Shown here: positions 33,780 through 45,016 of the stretch, piece by piece
How the letters are laid out: each line of letters starts with the position of its first letter
Numbering within the stretch: position 1 is the stretch's first letter
From: Mytilus galloprovincialis
Lineage: Eukaryota; Mollusca; Bivalvia; Mytilida; Mytilidae
Reading direction: 5' to 3'
Length of the DNA stretch: 64,000 nt
Assembly: GCF_965363235.1 (NCBI RefSeq)
Contig: NC_134838.1
Location: 2,547,001 to 2,611,000, forward strand
The notes under the pieces: generated by a model
What the model was told of the DNA's origin: nothing
Database searches by the model: none
The model's input: only the letters and a program-made list of their open reading frames with translations
Translations under genes and position numbers: made by a program

Positions 33780-34090
33780 TTTTATGATCGTATTGTGAAC
33801 TAAATTACCATTAAGTGTTTGACCATCGTTCATTCTTGGTTTTATAGTTTTACGATGAGTATTTCCATTAATAAGATGACTTAAATCAGAACTATTTAGC
33901 GAGACGATATAAAACACCCACATTTTACACCTATGTCCTCCTCATGACCTGTCATTCTTAAAAACAAAATACTTAAAAGCTCAATTATTTATATATTTAA
34001 TTTTAATACTATTTTTTAAATGGTTTGATGTTAGCCTTTCAGCTATAGGCAAAAGGTATGGTTTATTTAAAATTGACACACAGTTCAAAT
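33780..34090 (-). mobile_element. Fragment of the Penelope-like N-terminal region
   Basis: Nucleotide blocks ACCATTAAGTGTTTGACCA, TTCCATTAATAAGATGACTT and TTAGCGAGACGATATAAAAC match the segment 29520-29640 in the same order. Diverged and broken. Confidence 0.6.
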
Positions 34091-34267
34091 TGTTATGTAA
34101 TTGTAAATTGCAAATAACAATTTTCATTCCGTCAAATCAATAGTATTTACTTGATCGACAATTAAAGCCATGTTATCCTTCAAATCCTAGAACAAAAAGG
34201 AAAAAAAATCATTTTTTTTTCTACAAAAAACGGTAAACGTAGTAACCAAACCCTTTTTAGGTCAGGA

Positions 34268-34645
34268 ATAAAGTCAACAGTAGTACACCGCTGTTAGAAA
34301 TTCATAAATCGATTGAGAAAAAAAAACAAATCCGGGCCACAAACCAAAACCGAGGGAAACACATCAAATATAAGAGGAGAACCACGACACAACAGAAACA
34401 CAACACTAAAATGTAACACACACAGAAACGAACTATAATTTAACAATGGCCATTTTCCTGACTTGGTACATGAAATATTTGTAGCTCAGTGTTTCTGTTG
34501 TTGTGTTGATTTCCTCTTAGTGTTGATGCGTTTCCTTTTGAAAAGACTGACGACTCACACGCATGACTCGTTTGAGGGATTTTTTCTACATAATTTTACT
34601 TAAGACTGTTTGAACAGCGGTATACTACTGTTGCCTTTATTTAGG
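34268..34645. repeat. Two family E copies, head to head
   Basis: A plus-oriented copy (34268-34490: AACAGTAGTACACCGCTGTT, AAATCCGGGCCACAAACC, TTCCTGACTTGGTACATG) is followed directly by a minus-oriented partial copy (34495-34645, ending GAACAGCGGTATACTACTGT), giving an imperfect inverted repeat. Confidence 0.7.
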
Positions 34646-35267
34646 ACCATTATACTGCATACAACGACATATGTCAAACTTGAAATTTCATACGAGATAG
34701 GCAGTTGAAAATATAATAAGTAAAGCAGGGTGAAGGAGACAACTCAACTAAATTTGCTACATAAAGACATCAGAATCAAACAATTTTCCCCTTAAGAATC
34801 ATGCTTAATTAATCCATCTCATTCCTCCTTCACCTTCAAAACTCAATAATGTAAAAAAAAATTAACCTTTCAATAAACGCACAAACATTTTATCACAATT
34901 TGTTTACTTCTAACAAATTTGTGTGGTTTGTACATTTACAAAAATCATTCTTGAATATTCCTGCGTAAAAAATGTATTATCGTGATTAACATAAACAACA
35001 TATCAGGCGTAGTGTATTCAAGCTACTTTTCTTTATTTCTAGATATAAAATGTGCGTTTCATTTGCGATATGCTTGAATTTAAAAACTATATTTGGAAAA
35101 CAATGCCGTTTACTGGATAAAACATAGAATATTAGTGCTAATACATGCTCCCTTTACATTTACCTTTCTTCTAAATGTTAGAATTGGTTAATCGATACGA
35201 TATGTCGGTGTTTCAATTAACTAACGACATTTTTCGTAGTCTTATATCATATAAACGCAACCGAACT
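34646..35267. other. No gene seen
   Basis: AT-rich sequence without recognised repeats or domains. Confidence 0.5.
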
Positions 35268-35350
35268 ATACGGCTGTTCAATAGTCATAATTCGATTAAG
35301 TATCAACAAACCCGGGTAACAAACTAAAACTAAGGGAAAAACAAAGATAC
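35268..35350 (+). repeat. Family E fragment
   Basis: ACTATACGGCTGTTCAATAG and AACCCGGGTAACAAACTAAA are family E blocks, truncated on the right. Confidence 0.6.
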
Positions 35351-35689
35351 AGGTAAAGTCGTCTAATCTGCAATCTTACCGGTTGTTTGAGCATGTATAG
35401 CTGAGATTATTACCCTGTCGATGTACCCAATCGTGCTCCTATTGGAGTTCTAGTGATTTCCTCAGATTTTGTTTGTTACTTTAATTTGTCTGGTTATAAT
35501 CGTTATACAGGATTACCTGAAACATGTACTTTTTGTTCGTATTTTAGACTGTTTAATTTGTTTTATCCCTGTCGTTATCACTTTACCATGGACTTCGAAC
35601 AACCAATTGCTGTCTTCTGCCTCTTTCATTAACATCAATTAACTACTGATGCTTTAATTTGACTCGTTCGTGTTTTTTCTCTGGGTTTT

Positions 35690-36140
35690 TCTATTGTTTG
35701 CCTTGACACGTGTTTTGCTGGTTTTGTTATGCCCCGTTTGTGCCTTATTTAATGGATTTCTATATGAATGATTGCCCTGACACCTGTCTCGTAGCCTTTG
35801 TTATGCTTGCTTGTGTCTTGTTTTCTAGATATCTGTTGTTATGTTTGCCCTATCACCTGTCTTGTTGTTCATGTTTTCCCTGTTCTAGTCTTTTTCTATG
35901 GATTTATTTTTGCCCTAACACCTGTTTCGATGCCTTTTTGGTGTTGTTTTGTTTTTTTGCCCTGACACCTGTTTCGTTGCCTTTTTGGCGATGTTTCTAA
36001 ATTTAGATTTTTATGTTTGCCCTTAGTCTTGTATAGTTGTCTAAGTTTTGCCTTGTTTGTGCCTTGTTTGTGCTTTGTTCGCCGTCTTCCTATTGTTAAT
36101 GTTTAACACAACACCTGTCGAGTTGCCGATGTTTTGCTCC
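35690..36140. repeat. Degenerate tandem repeat around GCCCTGACACCTG
   Basis: TGCCCTGACACCTGT(T/C)TCG followed by TTGCCTTT and GTTATG/GATGTTT recurs about seven times at uneven spacing. The Cys/Phe-rich open frame 35710-36000 is explained by this repeat. Confidence 0.65.
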
Positions 36141-36716
36141 GTTTGAACCTTGTTTTTTTATATATAAATTTTACCTTTCTAGCACAGATAGTTTTGTACC
36201 TTTTGTCTATCAAAAGTAAATAGCCACCACGATTTATCTTTTAGATTGAATTTAATATTGTTTGAACAGGATATAAAAACAAACGGGTTTCCTAAAAACA
36301 ACCAGTATTGCGTATCCTGTGTTTGGACATGTTTCCTACATAAAAAAACCAACTGAAATGACGTTTCCTTGGTTGGTTTTCCTCGTGTTTGCAACCTATG
36401 ATGATGACAATTGGAATACTTATGATGCATCAAAAGGGGTATGTTTCCGTATGCTGTAATAACTATGTTCATAAATAAGAATACAAAATTTACATAAAAA
36501 AAACAGCCAATCAGTCAACCCCATCGCACACTTAAAACTGTGAAATAACAATGTTATATTAAAAATTAATTAGGATAACAAATGATTGAAGTAAAAGTTA
36601 TAAAATACACATTGACATCTTAAATCCTAAAATCTTTTTCAAAGTACAAACCTATATAGAAGAATGAGATCACTGCAGCCAGCTTTTATTCCCTAGTTAT
36701 CAGAAGCAGGTATAGA

Positions 36717-36815
36717 TATAGGAAGATGTGGTGTGAGTCCCAATGAGACAATTCTCCATCCAAATAACAATTTAAAAAAAAGTAAACCATTATAGGTCAA
36801 TGTACGGGCATGCAT
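36717..36815 (+). repeat. Family A-prime fragment
   Basis: TATAGGAAGATGTGGTGTGA, CTCCATCCAAATAACAATTT and CATTATAGGTCAATGTACGG match 11278-11395. Confidence 0.7.
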
Positions 36816-36929
36816 ATACATGCGAACACTTCATTTAAATTTTGATATCTTTAAAAGAAAAATAGAACTTCCACTGAATAAAAGCATCTGATTTCGCGTT
36901 TTTCTCTTTTTATCAGGTATATGCATTTA

Positions 36930-37000
36930 GTTTTAGATGTATGATTTTTTTTTCATCAGTTGTTATTGGCATTGAACAGATGTCAGTAACGCTGATATCT
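36930..37000 (-). repeat. Family A tail fragment, minus orientation
   Basis: TTTAGATGTATGATTTTTTT and TCATCAGTTGTTATTGGCAT match the reversed end of the long family A copy. Confidence 0.55.
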
Positions 37001-37321
37001 GATAGCTTGATAGTTTCCCCAATATAACTGAAAATGAAACATCAGAAATACCGAATCAACAAATCAGTACAGAGGGCTAAATCAAACTACTTGAAGGAGT
37101 AAACCCAAACAAAGCAAATGGTCCAGACAGCATATCATGTAGAATATTGAAAGAGTGTGCAGAGTCAATATCACCATATTTGCAGCTGTTATTTACCAAA
37201 AAAATATAATATCATAGTGTATTACAGGACTGACTAGTTGCAAATGTCACCGCACTTTTCAAGAAAGGGAAAACGAGTCAACCAGTCAACTATCGCCCAG
37301 TATCCTTGACGTCAGTTCCAT

Positions 37322-37385
37322 GTAAATAGAAAAATCACAAAAATACTGAACTCCGAGGGAAATTCAAAACAAAAAACTAGAACAA
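37322..37385 (+). repeat. Family D fragment inside the LINE
   Basis: AAAATCACAAAAATACTGAA, CTCCGAGGGAAATTCAAAAC: the start of family D, placed between the VSLTSVPCK block and the next LINE block. Confidence 0.7.
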
Positions 37386-38335
37386 ATCATATTCAAGCAC
37401 ATCATGAACCATCTTGACAAACATATGAATATACTTGTGGACTTTCTACATGGCTTCAGAAGCAAAATATATATTGCAACTAGTTATAACAGCAGAGGAC
37501 ATAACAAAAAATCTGGACAACAACCAACATGTAGATATGCTTATATTAGACTTTAGTAAAGCATTTGACACAGTACCACACCAGCGTTTGTTGAAAAAAA
37601 CTTGCCTCATATGGTATCAATGGAAACATACTTTTCTGGTTATAAGCATGATTGACACAAAGAGAACAACAAGTCACACTGGACGGGAAAAGTTCAAGTA
37701 CTGCTAAGGTAACATCCGGCGTACCACAGGGAACAGTTTAATGAACATTGCTGTTTTTCCTATACATACAACGACATAGGGAATGACATAACATTAAAGA
37801 TAAACCAATTCGCAGATGATAGCTTACTTTATCTAGCGATATCAACTAAGGACTACTGCAAATATCTACCAGAAGATCTTGACAAAATGGTAAAGTGGGC
37901 ACAAATTTGGCAAAATGGTTTGTCCTTACAATAAAAAAAAACAGAGTCATACCATCAACTTCAACTGCAACACCAATGGATTTATCCTGGAATCAGTTGC
38001 ATCAAATCCATACCTAGGCGCTGAACTTACCAACACAATGTCATGAGACAAACAAGTTAAGAAAGTTGTCACTAAAGGAAACAGATCACTCGGCTTCATA
38101 CGAAGAAATGTTGGATCCTGTCCAGAGGAAGTCAAGAAACAAGCCTATCTTGCTCTTGTCCGACCTCACCGTGAATACGCTTGCAGCTATAAAAACATAT
38201 TTATCAGATTGAGATGGTCCAACGCCGTGCAGGACGCTTTATCAAAAAAAAAAATACCCAAGAGGGCCTGTAACAGTTACAATAGTGAACCTGACACCAC
38301 TAGAAACCAAAATAGCACGTATAACGCTTTTTTAT

Positions 38336-38430
38336 TCGTTTGATGTGTTTTATCATTTGATTTTGCTATTTGATTAGGGACTTTCAGTTTTGAAACTCCT
38401 CGGAGTTCAGTATTTTTGTGATTTTACTTT
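38336..38430 (-). repeat. Family D fragment inside the LINE, opposite orientation
   Basis: GATTAGGGACTTTCAGTTTT, CTCGGAGTTCAGTATTTTTG: a reversed family D start. Confidence 0.7.
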
Positions 38431-38829
38431 TTTTTTATAAATCCATCAATGAAAAGGTTGCTATACCAATTCCATCACACATTTTAAAACCAAGAAGAAC
38501 TTCGAGACTCCATCAACCGAATACTAAAAGATACGTACAAATTAGGCCAAACAAAGGTATTTACAAGTACAGCTTCTTTCCTCGGACCAGACGAACAACT
38601 ACAGATTAAGAGCAGAGAGGAATTCAAGATCAAACTCACCAAGCTTTTATGTAGTTACCAACACAAACAAAAGAAGGATGATTTTTTTCACCAGCAACTG
38701 TACATATATTTTGAGCACAATTTTGAACTAATGTTTAGTAAATGTTATGTTGGACGTCAAACTAAAATTTATACTTGAGTGATGGTTCAAAGTACCTTTT
38801 TCGATTTTAGATGTATATATGTACTGGGC

Positions 38830-39330
38830 CTCTTTTAAAGTAGGGTATGTATAAGTTTCCTGTCATATCTACTCTGTGTTTTGTTAGATGTATTTCTATT
38901 TGTATCTATCTGCTGAGTAAAGCCATTTTCAACTGATTTATATACATGTAGTTTGTTCTTATGATGTACTGTTACCCCACTGTCACATATTATGAGAGGG
39001 TTAGCGCCTTCAAACTTTTTTAATCCCGCCATATTATGGATGTGCCTGTCCTAAGTCAGGGGCTTGTTATTCAGTTGTTGTCATTAATCCCGCCATATTA
39101 TGGATGTGCCTGTCCTAAATCAGGAGCTTGTTATTCAGTTGTTGTCATTAATCCCGCCATATTATGGATGTGCCTGTCCTAAATCAGGAGCTTGTTATTC
39201 AGTTGTTGTCATTTGTTGCTGCATACATATTTTCGTTCATTATTTAGTACAAAAATTCAGAAGGCCGTACGGTGACATCAAGTTGTTAATTTCTGTGTCA
39301 TTTGGTCTCTCGTTTGTAAACATGCTACAC
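38830..39330 (-). repeat. Family A copy, minus orientation, with internal triplication
   Basis: Reversed family A from TTTCAACTGATTTATATACA to CCGTACGGTGACATCAAGTT and TCATTTGGTCTCT. Inside it a 58-bp segment (CCCGCCATATTATGGATGTG to AGTTGTTGTCATT) is present three times in tandem at about 39025-39212. Confidence 0.8.
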
Positions 39331-40184
39331 CTTCAATTTTATAGTCGACATCAACAGGAAATACAGTTTTGGATTTATAATTGTTATTGCATTTCCAAGA
39401 AAAAATAATCACAATGGAGTATTTTAACAGGAAATATATTATGTTCTATGAATTCATGCAATTCCTAAAATGATTCATGTCCAAAATATAGAACAATGTG
39501 ATTTCCTTTTAAAACTAATCAAAACATCAGCATAAAACAGTAAACTTTAGTCGTGTCAAATTCAGTATTTCTTCCTAATAATTCATGATCTGTTTGAGCA
39601 GTTGTTATTGTTAAAGGACCACGTCCCTCTTAATGAACTATGTTTAGTTTGAACATACAAGAGCGTAACTTATTCACTGAGATACCGGTATGTTAACTCC
39701 ATACAATAGAGTAGAGAGTATGTTATTATGCGATAGATTCTATTTTGAATTTTGAATTTGTCCATCTTTATCAATTTCGAAAAAAAAAAAGACACTTGAT
39801 CAGACCTTCCTACTTTTAGTAGTTCCATTTACCTTAAGATGAGTTGGGTCTATGGGATGTAAAAACTCATTGAAATTAGAGTTTGTGCGACGAAACATCA
39901 CCAATATATCTGAAAGTGAAAATCAAAGAACTTTTTTTTTCTTTTTTTAAAGAAAAATCTGTGTGAGTCTGCTTCAAACGAGTGCAAAACAAGTCAACCA
40001 GTAGTGGTGGTTCCCAATGCGAAAACCGAATGTTCGCTTAAATATCGACTCATTAAACTAACAAAATATGTAAAACTAGCACTATAAATATTGGCAACAA
40101 GTGATACACGTTTAGTACAGGTGTTTGATTCATTTATTCTGCATTTATTCTTATGAACCAACTATTCAGTCATTTATATAACTA
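39331..40184. other. No gene seen
   Basis: AT-rich. CATCACCAATATATCTGAAAGTGAAA near 39896 resembles reversed Penelope-like reverse transcriptase sequence but is too short to call. Confidence 0.45.
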
Positions 40185-40350
40185 GTTTTTTTGGTGGGGT
40201 TCGTGTTGTTTATTCTTTAGTTTTCTATGTTGTGTCGTGTGTGCTGTTGTTTGTTTGTCTTTTTCATTTTTAGCCATGGCGTTGTCAGTTTGTTTTAGAT
40301 TTATGAGTTTGACTGTCCCTTTGGTATCTTTCGTCCCTCTTTTTCTTTTC
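40185..40350 (+). repeat. Family C fragment (Penelope-like 3' end)
   Basis: CTTTAGTTTTCTATGTTGTG, AGCCATGGCGTTGTCAGTTT, GAGTTTGACTGTCCCTTTGG and TATCTTTCGTCCCTCTTTT match the end of the element at 22901-24345. The antisense 62-codon frame here is a by-product. Confidence 0.8.
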
Positions 40351-40714
40351 TCGTACATGATGTCTACCAATTTAATAATTTGCTGACCACATGCTTCTCT
40401 TTGAATGTGTATCAGGTCTTTATACCTAATCCATAAGATTTGTAACCTGAATCACATTTTATATTCATAAATAAAAACTATGCTTGAAAAGAATATTATC
40501 ATAGATATCAGGATTATAATTAGGTGTACCAGAAGTCTACAACTCAAAATAGTTATCTGAGCAAATCAAATACAAATTAAAGAGCACTGTAAACTATAAA
40601 AAGTTCCAAAACAAACTATGAAGTTCAACTTCAATTCAGTAGCTGTGAGTATCCATAGTTTGGTACTTTTGGGTCTATTGACTTGTATATTTGTTTAGGG
40701 AATAATCGATCTCA

Positions 40715-40860
40715 CTTTTTTCAACTGTTGTGCTCTCATATTATTGTCCCGTGTAAGGGGGTAATGTTGTGCTCTCATATTATTGTCCCGTGTAAGGGGG
40801 TAATGTTGTGCTCTCATATTATTGTCCCGTGTAAAGGGTAATGTTGTGCTTTCATACCTC
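40715..40860. repeat. Tandem repeat, about 43-bp unit, 3.5 copies
   Basis: TGTTGTGCTCTCATATTATT followed by GTCCCGTGTAAGGGGGTAA occurs three times nearly perfectly, then decays. Confidence 0.9.
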
Positions 40861-40947
40861 AGTCCATGTTAGGGGGAATGTTAACCGTTTACGAAAATGT
40901 TTCATCCCGCCATGGAGGGAAATGGTTGGTTAATATGAAGAAGCAAA

Positions 40948-41100
40948 AAAGGAAGATGTGGTATGATTGCCAAAGAGACAAGTCTCCACAAGTGACCAAA
41001 TAACACAGAAATTGACAGATATAGGTCATCGTACGGCCTTTAACAATGAGCAATTTACCTCATAGTCAGCTATAAAAGGTCCCAAAATCACAATAGCCTT
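40948..41100 (+). repeat. Family A fragment
   Basis: GGAAGATGTGGTATGATTGC, CATCGTACGGCCTTTAACAA and ATAGTCAGCTATAAAAGGTC. Confidence 0.8.
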
Positions 41101-41388
41101 TTTTACGGGGAACTGATTGGTTGTAGTAAAAAGTTAATGCTCAGTAAATAGATTTTGTAACTATTAACGGTTAGAAGTCTTAAATTATTAATGGCGAAAT
41201 TTACACTATAGTATAATAGCATTATTGTGAAAAACCGGGACCCGACTAGATCAAGTCTCGAATATATTTTAAAACTATTCACATAAAAGGTAAAAAAAAA
41301 AAAAAAAGATGAACACTATCTAAAATGTGTTTTAATGCTAATAGTAAAGAGCAAAATGTTTGATATGCAATGTTTTATAATATAAACG

Positions 41389-42735
41389 TCAATGCTTTAA
41401 ATGTTCCAATTCATATTCATGAGTACGTTCACTTTTGTATGAATTTGATCTTGATGACCGTCCTTTTCGCGATGATCCGGAAGAAGTTGATAATGAGCGG
41501 GCTCGAAAACGATGCTTACAACAGAAACCAATGCTCTTGGTTAATTTTGTAATCTCGTCACGGAAGTGTTTGTTAAGGAAACTATAAATAATTGGATTTG
41601 CGGCGTTGTTTAAGTAGTGGCATCTTGAAAACAACTTTAGGAGCACTTGAACAAATTCCGAAGAGTCTTTTTCTATCTTTTTATTTACAGATCTGCAAAT
41701 CATTACACCAACGGAGGGTAAATAACTCAAAACAAACGCAATAGTGACGGCGATGAAAATCTTTGTCGTCCGAGAAGCTTTTATATTGGACAACCTTTCA
41801 GATAAGTTGGAGAGTTTAGATTTAGTTGATAAGTTGGACATTGTCCTGCGGAATAGTTTATGATTTTGTACCACTGACGACGAATCGTCATCACTCACAC
41901 TTGATAACATTCTTTTGCGGCCATTTTGTATAACACTTTGTCTGGGGTTTTCACCGATAGTTACACCTTTCCTTCTTTTGATTGCTAACCAGATTAAAAA
42001 GTATAAAGTTGACAATATAACGAATGTGATTATAAACACTAACCCTAATATAAGATAATACATAGTTTGGAAGGTCGAACCTTTGTATTTTTGATCAACG
42101 GAACAATCGAATCCACATAGATTTCCGGATATTTGTTCTCTTCTTGTTCCAAATAGAACAACAGCTGGACTACACAAAATTAAAGCTAACATGCCAGCTG
42201 ATATAGACATACACTTTGTTCTTGTACGATTACCAAAATGTAAAGGCTTGCATATTTTAAAGTAACGATCAAAAGCAATCTGTATTAAAATCACAGCAGA
42301 TGCATATGTAGTAGCGCTTTCAACAGCTCGGAATATTTTACACGCAATGTTTGAATAAAATGAGTAATGATAGAGTAAATCATATATGTCAATTGGCATC
42401 ACTACGACACTGGTTATAAAATCAAACAATGCCATGGCAATGATAAAATTGTTCGCTGACCTCTTTTTCGACCGAAAACAGTAAATATAGAGAACCAATG
42501 AGTTTCCAAAACATCCGAAGAGCATCAATAAAAACAAGAATATGATAACTGGAAGATACAGAACAGCCTTTCTTTGACTCAGTAGTGATAACTGTGGGTA
42601 TATCCAGTCCTCGGTAGAACAGTTAGTTATGTTGGTAAACGGAACAGTCGTATTCTCCAAGTACGAGTAATTGTTAAATGAATTATATATGGTATACTCG
42701 CTGTCTTTAAACATGACAGAGGTGACAGTTGACAT
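41389..42735 (-). CDS. Class A GPCR, copy 3
   Basis: A 448-residue rhodopsin-class receptor. The N-terminus has four N-glycosylation sequons (N22, N28, N35, N38). Helix 1 spans about 57-84 with GN at 77-78; D105 lies in helix 2; C132 and C211 form the likely disulphide; DRY is at 156-158; intracellular loop 3 (253-322) is rich in Ser, Lys and Arg; helix 6 reads LSYLP with no W; NPIIY is at 380-384; and an Arg/Ser-rich tail ends YELEHLKH. An acceptor (TTTCCAG) ends one base before the ATG at 42735, implying a leader intron. The second Met at position 8 aligns with the start of copy 2 and could be the real start. It is nearly identical to copy 2 through helices 1-3, so the pair arose by a recent local duplication. 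It likely couples to G proteins through DRY; ligand unknown. Confidence 0.9.
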   Translation of the reverse strand: MSTVTSVMFKDSEYTIYNSFNNYSYLENTTVPFTNITNCSTEDWIYPQLSLLSQRKAVLYLPVIIFLFLLMLFGCFGNSLVLYIYCFRSKKRSANNFIIAMALFDFITSVVVMPIDIYDLLYHYSFYSNIACKIFRAVESATTYASAVILIQIAFDRYFKICKPLHFGNRTRTKCMSISAGMLALILCSPAVVLFGTRREQISGNLCGFDCSVDQKYKGSTFQTMYYLILGLVFIITFVILSTLYFLIWLAIKRRKGVTIGENPRQSVIQNGRKRMLSSVSDDDSSSVVQNHKLFRRTMSNLSTKSKLSNLSERLSNIKASRTTKIFIAVTIAFVLSYLPSVGVMICRSVNKKIEKDSSEFVQVLLKLFSRCHYLNNAANPIIYSFLNKHFRDEITKLTKSIGFCCKHRFRARSLSTSSGSSRKGRSSRSNSYKSERTHEYELEHLKH

Positions 42736-42737
42736 CT

Positions 42738-43114
42738 GGAAATAACAAGATTATTTTGTTTTAACCAAAAAAACATCATTTGCTAATTATCAACATCTTT
42801 TAAATAGTTCATTTGTTGTACTGGTCTTGATGCTCGTGTCTTTGTGTGTTTTAGTGATTTTTTTCTACATGAGCGAGCAAGGAGATTCAGATGATAATTA
42901 ATGTGTCATCTCATTAAGCGATATCATACGCAGCTTCCATCTCATACTCAAAAGACAAAATGGGTTTTTACATAGCATTACACAATATACATTTATCTAC
43001 AAAGTAGTGTTGTTCTTGTATCCATGTGTCCTTAATATCAAATCCATTGAATTGATAATCGATGATTTTTATTACTTGATTACTCCAGCAGTTTCTACAT
43101 AAGGTCATGCCTGT
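42738..43114. other. 5' region of GPCR copy 3
   Basis: No leader exon can be placed and no repeat is recognised. The sequence is AT-rich. Confidence 0.4.
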
Positions 43115-43330
43115 ATCAAGTCAGGAATATGACAGTTGTTTTCCGTTTGTTTGATGTGTCTGACGTGTTTGAGATTTTCCTATTTGAATTTTCCTTGACG
43201 TTCTGTATTTTTGTTATTTTACTTTTTGCTATTCTGTTTGGGTTTTGCTCTTTGTTAAAGGTCGTACGGTGACAAAAAAAACTTTTAAGTCATTTTGGTC
43301 TCTGGTGCAAAGTTGTATCATGTTCTTATT
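43115..43330 (-). repeat. Family D and family A fragments, minus orientation
   Basis: CAAGTCAGGAATATGACAGT and TTCTGTATTTTTGTTATTTT are reversed family D (to about 43230). AAGGTCGTACGGTGAC and TCATTTTGGTCTCTGG are reversed family A. Confidence 0.65.
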
Positions 43331-44068
43331 TGTATACAAGCATGAGCTATAGGTTTTATTATTTTGCTCAATATAAATAAAGGCCTTGAAATTTAAAGAA
43401 GGAATTTTTGGTTTTCAAATTATTGTCGCCTTGTATCGCTTTCCATTTAGTATATTAGTGTGGGTGTCCATTATTTTGTCAAAACATTTAATTTAGATTA
43501 AAGATTAAAAAAAAAAAATAACCGACTTAAATGACTGTATCCTGAAGCTAGTTTTTTTATGTAATAATTCAAAAGGATTTTAGTATATACACGATAAAGA
43601 CTTAATTATTTGATTGATTATTTAAATAGTAAAGTTTGCTTCCGTGAAATGTTATTGTCCCTAGTGTTCGTAGTAATCTGACAATATCCTTTGTGTAAAT
43701 AACAAACATTAATTGTAAACAATATTGCATTGAAATATTTTGAACTCTTTTTTCAGAAGCGGTCAAAATGATAAACATTCTTTAAGAATTTGTTGAAGTA
43801 TTTAAAATATGATAAAAAAAATATTCACACGCACTTCAATGACTTAATTCTCTTTCATTGACTTCGTGGTTATAAAGGAAAACTTCATCTTACTCTACAT
43901 CTATATTGATATTTTTTAAAATGTCTATCGCATTAGATTTAACATTTAGAACGTGTTCTTCGTCAGTTACAAAAACCTCATCAACAATACAAGATACATA
44001 ATAGTGAGTTTCGTCAACAAAAGGCTCATCAGTGAAACTCGGACCAAAAGGTTATAACCAAAACCAAG
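43331..44068. other. AT-rich sequence before the minisatellite
   Basis: No gene supported. Confidence 0.5.
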
Positions 44069-45016
44069 AAAGAGTTGAAGAGCGCGTTGAAGACCAAAAC
44101 ACACAAAAAGAGTTGAAGAGCGCCTTGAAGACCAAAACAAAAAAAAGGGTTGAAGAGCGCGTTGAAGACCAAAACAAACAAAAAGAGTTGAAGAGCGCCT
44201 TGAAGACCAAAACAAAAAAAAGGGTTGAAGAGCGCGTTGAAGACCAAAACAAACAAAAAAGAGTTGAAGAACGCCTTGAAGACCAAAACAAAAAAAGAGT
44301 TAAAGAGCGCATTGAAGACCAAAACAAAAAAAGAGTCGAAGAGCGCGTTGAAGACCAAAACAAACAAAAAAGAGTTGAAGAGCGCGTTGAAGACCGAAAC
44401 AAACAAAAAGAGTTGAAGAGCGCCTTGAAGACCAAAACAAACAAAAAGAGTTGAAGAGCGCGTTGAAGACCAAAACAAACAAAAAAGAGTTGAAGAGCGC
44501 GTTGAAGACCAAAACAAACAAAAAAGAATTGAAGAGCGCGTTGAAGACTAAAACAACAAAAAAAAGAGTTGAAGAGCGCGTTGAAGACCAAATCAAACAA
44601 AAAACAGTTGAAGAGCGCGTTGAAGACCAAATAAAAAAAAAGAGTTGAAGAGTGCGTTGAAGACCAAAACAAACAAAAAAGAGTTGAAGAACGCCTTGAA
44701 GACCAAAACAAAAAAAGAGTTAAAGAGCGCATTGAAGACCAAAACAAAAAAAGAGTTGAAGAGCGCCTTGAAGACCAAAACAAACAAAAAGAGTTGAAGA
44801 GCGCGTTGAAGACCAAAACAAACAAAAAAGAGTTGAAGAGCGCGTTGAAGACCAAAACAAACAAAAAAGAATTGAAGAGCGCGTTGAAGACTAAAACAAA
44901 AAAAAGAGTTGAAGAGCGCGTTGAAGACCAAATCAAACAAAAAACAGTTGAAGAGCGCGTTGAAGACCAAATAAAAAAAAAGAGTTGAAGAGTGCGTTGA
45001 AGACCAAAACAAAAAA
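44069..45016. repeat. Minisatellite, 35-39-bp unit, about 25 copies
   Basis: The unit is GAGTTGAAGAGCGCGTTGAA followed by GACCAAAACAAACAAAAA. Variants have CCTTG for GCGTTG, GTTAAAG for GTTGAAG, or a shorter A-run. About 230 bp at 44419-44648 recur nearly unchanged at 44764-44993, so part of the array was duplicated as a block. Open frames exist on both strands (plus: VEERVEDQNKQ or ELKSALKTKTNK; minus: VFNALFNSF), because the unit lacks stops. I do not treat any of them as a gene. Confidence 0.9.

Larger units (their letters stand above)
37020..38610 (+). mobile_element. Jockey/CR1-type LINE reverse transcriptase, broken
   Basis: Translated blocks in order are NKANGPDSISCRILKECAE, NVTALFKKGKTSQPVNYRP, MLILDFSKAFDTVPHQRLL, VTSGVPQGTV, NQFADDSLLYLAIS, NRSLGFIRRNVGSCPEEVK, LALVRPHREYACSY and PIPSHILKPRRTSRLHQ, ending at a stop near 38609. 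This is the usual order of a non-LTR reverse transcriptase palm and thumb. The catalytic pair is present as FADD. The endonuclease and 5' part are missing. Frames change several times and a stop follows GVPQGT, so it is dead. Two family D pieces interrupt it at about 37322-37385 (plus) and 38336-38430 (minus). Confidence 0.8.

Noticed and set aside
35710-36000. Cys/Phe-rich 96-codon frame, possible secreted or membrane peptide
   Set aside because: Explained by a degenerate tandem repeat of GCCCTGACACCTG; no ordered signal peptide or cysteine spacing.
40182-40370. 62-codon minus frame rich in Lys/Gln/Thr
   Set aside because: Antisense of a family C repeat; similar frames appear in every family C copy.
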